Source: Hyphomicrobiales bacterium
GTDB taxonomy: Bacteria > Pseudomonadota > Alphaproteobacteria > Rhizobiales > Xanthobacteraceae
Length of the DNA stretch: 64,000 bases
NCBI GenBank assembly: GCA_009377695.1
Contig: WHTP01000016.1
Coordinates: forward strand, 1 to 64,000
Reading direction: 5' to 3'
Below, one piece after another: positions 57,441 through 64,000 of the stretch. A program made the position numbers and the translations under genes. The notes beneath the pieces are model-generated. The model made no database searches, was not told the origin of the DNA, and saw only the letters and a program-made list of their open reading frames with translations. Position 1 is the first letter of the stretch; every line of letters begins with the position of its first letter.

Positions 57441-59891
57441 ATGACCATTGCGACAGCGACGACGACAGCTTCTACCGCCCTTCCACGCTGGACCGAGGAG
57501 CCCGCGAGCCGCCCGGATCGGGCGCGCCTCCGCGCCCGCATCGGCGGGCTCCACTGTTCGCTCTGCAGCAGCACCATCGAGAAGGCGCTCGGCCGCAAGC
57601 CCGGCGTCGACAAGGTGGCGGTGAGCCTCACCCACGAGCAGGCGCTCGTTGAATACGACCCAGCCGTGGTCGCGCCAGCTGAACTCCTGCAGACGCTGCG
57701 CGACATCGGCTATACACTGCACGATCCGCGCAAGCTGCGCGCCTTCGAGGAGGAGGAGCGCGACCTCGTGCGCGAAGGTCGGCGCTTCCTCGTCGCCGTC
57801 ACATTCAGCCTGGTCGCCATCGCGCTTATCGCCAGTCCGACGGGCATCTGGACGATCGTGCTGCCGCTCGTCGCGGCGCTTGGCCTCATCGGCTTCGTGT
57901 TCCTGGTGTTGCGCTCGCAAGGGCTATGGGTCGCGTCCTTGAGCGCCGCGGGGCTTGGTGTGCTCGCCGGCACATTGCTCCTGTTCCGCGAGACACTTGG
58001 TTTGACACCGGCCACGCCGTGGCTGGTCGGTGTGCTTGCCGTTGTCCTCGTCTTTGGCGTCGCCCGTCACATCCTGCACATGGCGGTCCAGGCGCTGCGC
58101 CGCGGGATACTGAATCAGCACGTGCTCTTGGAAGCGGGTGCTTTCGCCGGCCTCACGGGCGGCCTGATCGGGCTCGTCTTCAATCCATCCGGCTATCCGA
58201 CCGCGCCGTTCTTCGCGGTCGCGGTCATGGTCGCCACCTACCACCTGTTCTCCGAATGGCTGTCGCTCATTGTCAAGACCCGTAGCTCGCAGGCGGTGAA
58301 GAGGCTGCTCGACCTCCAGCCCGATATGGCACGCGTCGTGCGGAACGGCCGCGAGGTGGAGATCCCGATCGATGCGGTCACCGTCGGCGACCTCGTGCGC
58401 ATCCGCCCGGGTGAGCGTTTGCCCGTCGATGGCGAAGTGGTGGAGGGCCATTCCTCGGTCGACCAGGCGCTCGTCACCGGCGAGCCGATTCCAGTCGAAC
58501 GCACGGTCGGCGACGGCGTCATCGGTGGATCGATCAACGGCATCGGCACGCTGTTGGTTAGGGTCACCGCCGTCGGCGAGGAGAGCTTTCTGCAACGGGT
58601 GGCGCGCGAGGTCGAGGATGCCCGCGCGCTGAAGCCGGGCCTTCTGCACCTCGTCGACCGCGTGCTCGTCGTTTATACACCGACAGTACTCACGATCGCG
58701 GCGCTCGCAACGCTCGGCTGGATCATTGTTCCTTTGCTGCTCGGTAGCGAGCCCGACCTGCAGCGGGCGGTCTTCGCCGGCCTGAGCGTGCTCGTCATGG
58801 GCTATCCCTGCGCCGTCGGCATCTCGGCGCCGCTGTCGATCGTGCGCGGCGCTGGTGAAGCGGCCGAGCGGGGAATCCTCATGCGCACCGGCGAGGCGTT
58901 CCAGGGCTACCGCCTGGTGAACCAGGTCGCCTTCGACAAGACCGGAACGCTGACCGAGGGGCGGCCGCGCCTTATCGAGATCGAAGCTACAGGCATCGGC
59001 GAGGAGGTTCTGCTCGGGGTCGCCGCCGCAGCCGAGGCCTCCTCCGAGCATCCGCTCGCTGATGCGATTGTAACGGCCGCCTTCGAGCGAGGCATCACGC
59101 CGCCTGAGGTGGAGCACTTCGAGGCTGTTCCGGGCAAGGGCGTCCGAGCGCGCATCGGCACGGAAACGGTGCTGGCCGGCAGCCCACGCTTCATGACCGA
59201 GAGCGGCGTCGACTTGGCGCTGCTGGCGAGCCGCATCGAAGCGATCGAAAGCGCCGGGCGCACCGTCATCGCGGTCTGTCGCAACGGGCAACCTCTTGGC
59301 CTTCTCGCCCTTGGCGACACCGTGAGGAGCGAGGCCGGTCAAGCGGTGGTCGCGCTCAAGCATGCGGGCCTCAGAACCGTGCTGGTGACCGGCGACAACG
59401 AGCTCACGGCTCAACGGGTCGCGGCCGAAGTCGGGATCGACGAGGTTCACGCCGGAATCCTGCCCGGTGAGAAGGCGGAACTTGTCCGGCGGCTCCAGCA
59501 GGACGGCCAGGTCGCCATGGTCGGCGACGGCATCAATGACGCCCCGGCCCTGATGCAAGCGGATGTCGGCATCGCCATGGGCGGCGGCACCGACATCGCC
59601 ATCGATTCCGCCGACATCATCATTCTCAGCAACCGCCTCGACGCGGTGGTGACCGCCCGCGAGATCAGCCGGCGCAGCTACCGCAAGATGGTGCAGAATG
59701 TCTCGCTCGCCTTCCTGTTCAACGGCATCGGCGTGCCGCTGGCGACCACCGGCCTCATCTATCCGGTCTGGGCAATGGCGGCGATGGCGGTGAGCGTGAC
59801 CACGATCTTCCTCAACTCGCTGTGGGGCCGACCATCGCTGTTCTTCCAGGCGATCCTGAGCGTTGGCAAGCCGGTGGAGCGACGGCCGTGA
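57441..59891 (+). CDS. heavy-metal translocating P1B-type ATPase with N-terminal HMA and variant YPC motif
   Basis: HMA GGLHCSLCSSTIEKAL; VLVMGYPCAVGISAPLSIVRG; DKTGTLTEG; GDGINDAPAL; RBS GGGAGG. Confidence 0.96.
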   Translation: MTIATATTTASTALPRWTEEPASRPDRARLRARIGGLHCSLCSSTIEKALGRKPGVDKVAVSLTHEQALVEYDPAVVAPAELLQTLRDIGYTLHDPRKLRAFEEEERDLVREGRRFLVAVTFSLVAIALIASPTGIWTIVLPLVAALGLIGFVFLVLRSQGLWVASLSAAGLGVLAGTLLLFRETLGLTPATPWLVGVLAVVLVFGVARHILHMAVQALRRGILNQHVLLEAGAFAGLTGGLIGLVFNPSGYPTAPFFAVAVMVATYHLFSEWLSLIVKTRSSQAVKRLLDLQPDMARVVRNGREVEIPIDAVTVGDLVRIRPGERLPVDGEVVEGHSSVDQALVTGEPIPVERTVGDGVIGGSINGIGTLLVRVTAVGEESFLQRVAREVEDARALKPGLLHLVDRVLVVYTPTVLTIAALATLGWIIVPLLLGSEPDLQRAVFAGLSVLVMGYPCAVGISAPLSIVRGAGEAAERGILMRTGEAFQGYRLVNQVAFDKTGTLTEGRPRLIEIEATGIGEEVLLGVAAAAEASSEHPLADAIVTAAFERGITPPEVEHFEAVPGKGVRARIGTETVLAGSPRFMTESGVDLALLASRIEAIESAGRTVIAVCRNGQPLGLLALGDTVRSEAGQAVVALKHAGLRTVLVTGDNELTAQRVAAEVGIDEVHAGILPGEKAELVRRLQQDGQVAMVGDGINDAPALMQADVGIAMGGGTDIAIDSADIIILSNRLDAVVTAREISRRSYRKMVQNVSLAFLFNGIGVPLATTGLIYPVWAMAAMAVSVTTIFLNSLWGRPSLFFQAILSVGKPVERRP

Positions 59892-60612
59892 TCGAACTCG
59901 AGCCATTGATGCAGGAGATCACGGCGCTCACGCCATACGCCGTCGCACTCGTGGCGCTGGCTGGCCTCCTTGTGGGGATCGCGCCGAGCTCGTTTCCGCT
60001 CATTTCGGTGGCGGCCGGCCTCGCAACCGGGCAAGGTGCCGCGTCGTCGGGCGCGTGGCGCATTGAGGGACTGCGGCTCTCGGCGGGCTTCGTGCTCGGC
60101 ATCGTCACCGTCGATGCCATGCTCGGGGCCACGTTCGGGCTCGTCGGTTTCGCAGTGCTGCGGGTCCTGGCGAGCTACCTTGCTCTCACATATCTCCTGC
60201 TCGCCATCGTTTTGATCGTGGTCGCGTTGACGCTCTTGCGCGTCATTCACATCGTCATCCCCACGCTTGCGCCATCGCCGAAGCCGACCCGCACCTTCAT
60301 CGGCAGCTATCTGCTCGGCCTTCCCTTCGGCCTGTCGACATGCCCAGCCTGCACCCCGCTCCTGTTCCCGGTAGTGGCCGCGGCACTGGAACGGCCGATC
60401 CATTAATGGGCAGTGTTCTCATGGCGACCTTCGGCCTCGCGCGCGGCGTGCCGATCATGGTGGCAGGCATCGCCGCTGGAGCTCTTGCCCATCTTCGGCG
60501 CACGCGTTGTTTCGTGCTTTGGGCCGAACGCGTTGGCGGCGCCTTCATGCTCGCTGCCGCTGCTTACTTCCTTTATCAGGCCGCTCTCTATGGCGGCTGG
60601 TTCTCATTGTAA
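59888..60612 (+). pseudogene. CcdA/DsbD-like cytochrome c biogenesis family membrane protein, single frameshift
   Basis: GTG start overlaps ATPase stop; ALAGLLVGIAPSSFPLISVAAGLATGQ...GLPFGLSTCPACTPLLFPVVAAAL then DPLMGSVLMATFGLARGVPIMVAGIAAGALAHL in the next frame. Confidence 0.85.
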
Positions 60613-60691
60613 TCCAGTATTGGCAGCGGAAATCCGACAAGCACACGCGCAGATCGCCGATCGTACGCAGAGGTGGCCGATTGTGCGATGG

Positions 60692-60765
60692 CGCGCTCGG
60701 AGAGATTCGAACTCCCGACCCTCAGATTCGAAGTCTGATGCTCTATCCAGCTGAGCTACGAGCGC
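60692..60765 (-). tRNA. tRNA-Arg(TCG)
   Basis: GCGCTCGTAGCTCAGCTGGATAGAGCATCAGACTTCGAATCTGAGGGTCGGGAGTTCGAATCTCTCCGAGCGC on the reverse strand. Confidence 0.95.
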
Positions 60766-60894
60766 TGATTGGACCGCCTGTCCGTCCTGGACACAATACA
60801 GTCGCCGGTGCAATTTGGAAGAGCGCATCGCCTTGCGCGCGCCCGCCTCCTCCCCCGCCTCACTCCTTTCTTTCAGACCGCACCGAGGATTGAT

Positions 60895-61311
60895 ATGAAA
60901 ACTTGGGATGCTTCGCCCTTCATCAAGTTCATGGGCGTGAACGTTATCAGTCGCGGGGCCAAGCGCAGCGAGGCCGAACTCGTCAATCGCGAGGACCTGT
61001 GCAACCGGCGCGACGTCATGCATGGCGGCGCGATCATGGCGCTAGCCGACATCATGGGCGGGATGACGGCCTCCGCTTCCCTCTCCCCCAATCAGGCCAC
61101 CGCCACCATCGAGAGCAAGACCAATTTCCTTGCGCCGATCCCGAAGGGGGACAAGGTGCACGCGGTCTGCACGCCACTGCATTCCGGCCGCACCACCATC
61201 GTGCTGCAAACGAACATCACCCGCGGCGACGGGCGGCTCGCCGCCATGGTGACTCAGACCCAGATCGTGCTGCCCAAGAGCGGATCGCCGGCCACATCAG
61301 CGACGAATTGA
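60895..61311 (+). CDS. PaaI family hotdog-fold thioesterase
   Basis: NRRDVMHGGAIMALADIMGGMTASASL...TIESKTNFLAPIPKGDKVHAVCTPLHSGRTTIVLQTNI. Confidence 0.93.
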   Translation: MKTWDASPFIKFMGVNVISRGAKRSEAELVNREDLCNRRDVMHGGAIMALADIMGGMTASASLSPNQATATIESKTNFLAPIPKGDKVHAVCTPLHSGRTTIVLQTNITRGDGRLAAMVTQTQIVLPKSGSPATSATN

Positions 61312-61374
61312 CCGTAGACGTCGGGATCGTCCGGCGGCAGTCTTGTGCGCCTGGCCACCCTGCGGAGGTGCACG

Positions 61375-62457
61375 ATGCGGCGATCGACCCCCTTCATGCT
61401 GGCGGCGCTGACGCTAACGGCGCTGTCGGCATTCGCTGCGATCCCCGTCCATGCCGATCCGGTCGCCGAATTCTATACCGGCAAGCAGATCAGGTTCATC
61501 ATCCGCTCCGGCGTCGGCGGCGGCTATGACCAGTATTCACGGCTGCTGGGGAGGCATATTGGCAAACACATCCCCGGGCAGCCATCGGTCCTTCCGATCA
61601 ACATGCCGGGCGGCGGCGGCATCCGCGCCGCGAACTACGTCGCGAAAATCGCGCCGCAGGACGGCACTATCCTGACCATCGTGAGCCAGGGGCTGCCGGT
61701 CGATCAGGCGCTCGGGCTCAACCCGAGCTTCCAGGCCGACCTGCGCGACTTCCTCTGGGTCGGCAACCTGAGCTCGTCGAACCAGGTGCTGGTAACGTGG
61801 CACACCTCGCCCACCAAGACGCTCGCCGATCTGATGAAACGCGAGACGACGATCGGATCGACGCAGGCGGGGTCGATCTCGGTGCAAATGCCGGCAGTGC
61901 TGAACAACGTCGTCGGCACCAAGATCAAGATCATTTTCGGCTACCCCGACGGACGTGACGTCAACCTCGCGATGGAGCGCGGAGAGGTGGAAGGTCGCGC
62001 CACTAACCCATGGGCCAGCTACATGGCGGTGACGCCGCACCTGATCGAAAAAAAGCTGATCATTCCGATCATCCAGGTGGGCATGGTGAAGGACCCCGCG
62101 CTGCGCCACGTGCCGCTGATGCGGGACCTGAAGGCGATCAACCCCGACGATCAGGCGGTGCTGGAGTTCATGTCCAGGGCGACCGTGGTCGGCCGCCCGA
62201 TCGCGACCACGCCGAACGTACCGGCGGACCGCCTTGCCGCGCTGCGCCGGGCGTTCGATGCAACCCTCAAGGACCCCGAATTCATCAAGGAGGCGCAGAC
62301 ACAGCGCGCCGAGATGCAGCCGATGACCGGGACGGAGCTCACGCAGACCGTCCACGAGATCATCGCAACCCCCGCCGCCCTGCGTGAGCGCGTGAAGGCC
62401 GCGATCCAGCCGAAGGATGCGCGGGCGCTGCCCGGCAAGAAGAGGCAGAGCAATTGA
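61375..62457 (+). CDS. TctC/Bug-like tripartite tricarboxylate substrate-binding family protein
   Basis: EFYTGKQIRFIIRSGVGGGYDQYSRLLGRHIGKHIPGQPSVLPINMPGGGGIRAANYV. Confidence 0.92.
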   Translation: MRRSTPFMLAALTLTALSAFAAIPVHADPVAEFYTGKQIRFIIRSGVGGGYDQYSRLLGRHIGKHIPGQPSVLPINMPGGGGIRAANYVAKIAPQDGTILTIVSQGLPVDQALGLNPSFQADLRDFLWVGNLSSSNQVLVTWHTSPTKTLADLMKRETTIGSTQAGSISVQMPAVLNNVVGTKIKIIFGYPDGRDVNLAMERGEVEGRATNPWASYMAVTPHLIEKKLIIPIIQVGMVKDPALRHVPLMRDLKAINPDDQAVLEFMSRATVVGRPIATTPNVPADRLAALRRAFDATLKDPEFIKEAQTQRAEMQPMTGTELTQTVHEIIATPAALRERVKAAIQPKDARALPGKKRQSN

Positions 62458-62658
62458 TGAGCGGGCGGCGCGCTCTCTCCGCCTCATCCTGAGAACCTGC
62501 GCAGCAGGCGTCTCGAAGGACGAGGGCGGCCCCGACGCTCGCGGCGCCAACTGGGTCTGCGGATCGAGACGGTCGGCCTTTCGGCCTCCCTCCTCACCAT
62601 GAGGATCGAAGACTATAGTTTCGCAACATCGCTGCTACGGCGGAGTAGGAGGACATAC

Positions 62659-63786
62659 ATGGACGTACGCGCGGCGCTCGCAGTCGCGGCCGGCAAGCCG
62701 CTTGAGATCACGACCGTCCAGCTCGAGGGCCCCAAGGCCGGCGAGGTGATGGTCGAGATCAAGGCGACCGGCATCTGCCACACCGACGAGTTCACACTGT
62801 CGGGCGCCGATCCGGAAGGGCTGTTCCCTGCGATCCTGGGGCATGAGGGCGCCGGCGTCGTGGTCGAGGTCGGCCCCGGCGTCACCTCGGTGAAGAAGGG
62901 CGACCACGTCATCCCGCTCTATACGCCGGAATGCCGGCAGTGCCCGTCCTGCCTCTCGCGCAAGACCAATCTGTGCACCGCGATCCGCGCAACCCAGGGG
63001 CAAGGCGTGATGCCCGACGGCACCTCACGCTTCTCGATCGCCGGCAAGAAGCTGCACCACTATATGGGCTGCTCGACCTTTGCGAATTTCACGGTGCTCC
63101 CCGAGATCGCGGTCGCCAAAATCCGCGAGGACGCCCCGTTCGACAAGGTCTGCTATATCGGCTGCGGCGTCACGACCGGCATCGGCGCGGTGGTCAATAC
63201 CGCCAAGGTCGCGCCCGGCGCGAAGGCAATCGTGTTCGGGCTCGGCGGCATCGGGCTCAATGTCATCCAGGGGCTGCGCCTCGCCGGCGCCGACATGATC
63301 ATCGGCGTCGACATCAACAACGACAAGAAGCCCTGGGGCGAACGCTTCGGCATGACGCATTTCGTCAACGCGAAGGAGGTCGGCAACGATCTCGTCGCGC
63401 ACCTCGTCAACATGACCAAGAGCGGCGCCGACCAGATCGGCGGCGCCGACTACACCTTTGACTGCACCGGCAATGTCACGGTCATGCGTCAGGCGCTGGA
63501 AGCCTGCCATCGCGGCTGGGGCGAGAGCATCATCATCGGCGTCGCCGGCGCGGGCCAGGAGATCGCCACCCGCCCGTTTCAGCTCGTTACGGGCCGGGTC
63601 TGGAAGGGCACTGCATTCGGCGGCGCCCGTGGCCGCACCGACGTGCCCAAGATCGTCGACTGGTACATGGACGGAAAGATCGAGATCGACCCGATGATCA
63701 CCCACACGATGCCGCTCTCCGACATCAACAAAGGCTTCGACCTGATGCACGAAGGCAAGAGCATCAGGAGCGTGGTGATTTATTGA
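62659..63786 (+). CDS. S-(hydroxymethyl)glutathione dehydrogenase / class III alcohol dehydrogenase
   Basis: [74 protein letters not shown]. Confidence 0.97.
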   Translation: MDVRAALAVAAGKPLEITTVQLEGPKAGEVMVEIKATGICHTDEFTLSGADPEGLFPAILGHEGAGVVVEVGPGVTSVKKGDHVIPLYTPECRQCPSCLSRKTNLCTAIRATQGQGVMPDGTSRFSIAGKKLHHYMGCSTFANFTVLPEIAVAKIREDAPFDKVCYIGCGVTTGIGAVVNTAKVAPGAKAIVFGLGGIGLNVIQGLRLAGADMIIGVDINNDKKPWGERFGMTHFVNAKEVGNDLVAHLVNMTKSGADQIGGADYTFDCTGNVTVMRQALEACHRGWGESIIIGVAGAGQEIATRPFQLVTGRVWKGTAFGGARGRTDVPKIVDWYMDGKIEIDPMITHTMPLSDINKGFDLMHEGKSIRSVVIY

Positions 63787-64000
63787 GGCCCCGGCGCGGC
63801 ACTCCTTAGCCCGCATCGAGCGGTGGCGAAAATGCGGGACAAGCGCCGCCGTCCGTCCCGGATTTCGCCATAGCGCGTCGAAGATGCGCGTAGACGCGCC
63901 AATGGCTCAATCCGGGCTACAGGCTGGACGACCACGCGCGGGCGCGGCTGCAGGTCACGCCTGCATCGCCTGGATTTCCTCCGTAAACGCGCCCACCCGC

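Noticed and set aside
57924-59906. 660-aa ORF antisense to the P-type ATPase
   Set aside because: Shadow ORF of the ATPase; low-complexity R/D/H/A composition and no domain signal
55319-60691. Genomic island inserted at tRNA-Arg with attL/attR
   Set aside because: I looked for a copy of the tRNA 3' end (GCGCGCTCGGAGAGATTCGAACTCCCGACC) on the left side and did not find one; no integrase. Left as inference only
1-64000. CRISPR arrays, rRNA operons, prophage or complete IS elements
   Set aside because: No regularly spaced repeats, rRNA signatures, phage structural genes or intact transposases were seen

Overview
High-GC alphaproteobacterial chromosome segment. Gene content looks like Hyphomicrobiales, near Bradyrhizobium/Xanthobacteraceae; this taxon is inferred from protein style only, no database was searched. 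Most of the window is ordinary housekeeping and metabolism: gatB, gatC-(61 aa ORF)-gatA, queC with a VUT transporter, mgtE, lipB, an acyl-CoA carboxylase biotin subunit, class III alcohol dehydrogenase, three orphan TctC-type binding proteins, two aldo/keto reductases, two MetE-like proteins, an ABC exporter operon, and tRNA-Ser(GCT), tRNA-Leu(GAG) and tRNA-Arg(TCG). I found no CRISPR array, rRNA, intact transposase or prophage. The most unusual observations are: (1) a single ORF fusing exonuclease III/AP endonuclease to a 5'-3' FEN-type exonuclease (51.6-53.3 kb); (2) a metal cassette at 56.5-60.6 kb with a mercury-type MerR fused to a C-terminal HMA domain, a P1B-type ATPase whose TM motif reads YPC instead of CPC, and a frameshifted CcdA-like gene, with two matching MerR-type promoters and tRNA-Arg next to it; (3) a 69-bp in-frame insertion made of two near-perfect palindromes just before the GatA active-site motif, resembling Rickettsia palindromic elements; (4) a small dispersed family of intergenic inverted repeats; (5) an atypical CCA-encoding tRNA-like sequence at 53.8 kb; and (6) small ORFs below the supplied ORF-track cutoff. 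The 54.0-60.6 kb stretch also carries several decayed genes and looks like an accessory region.
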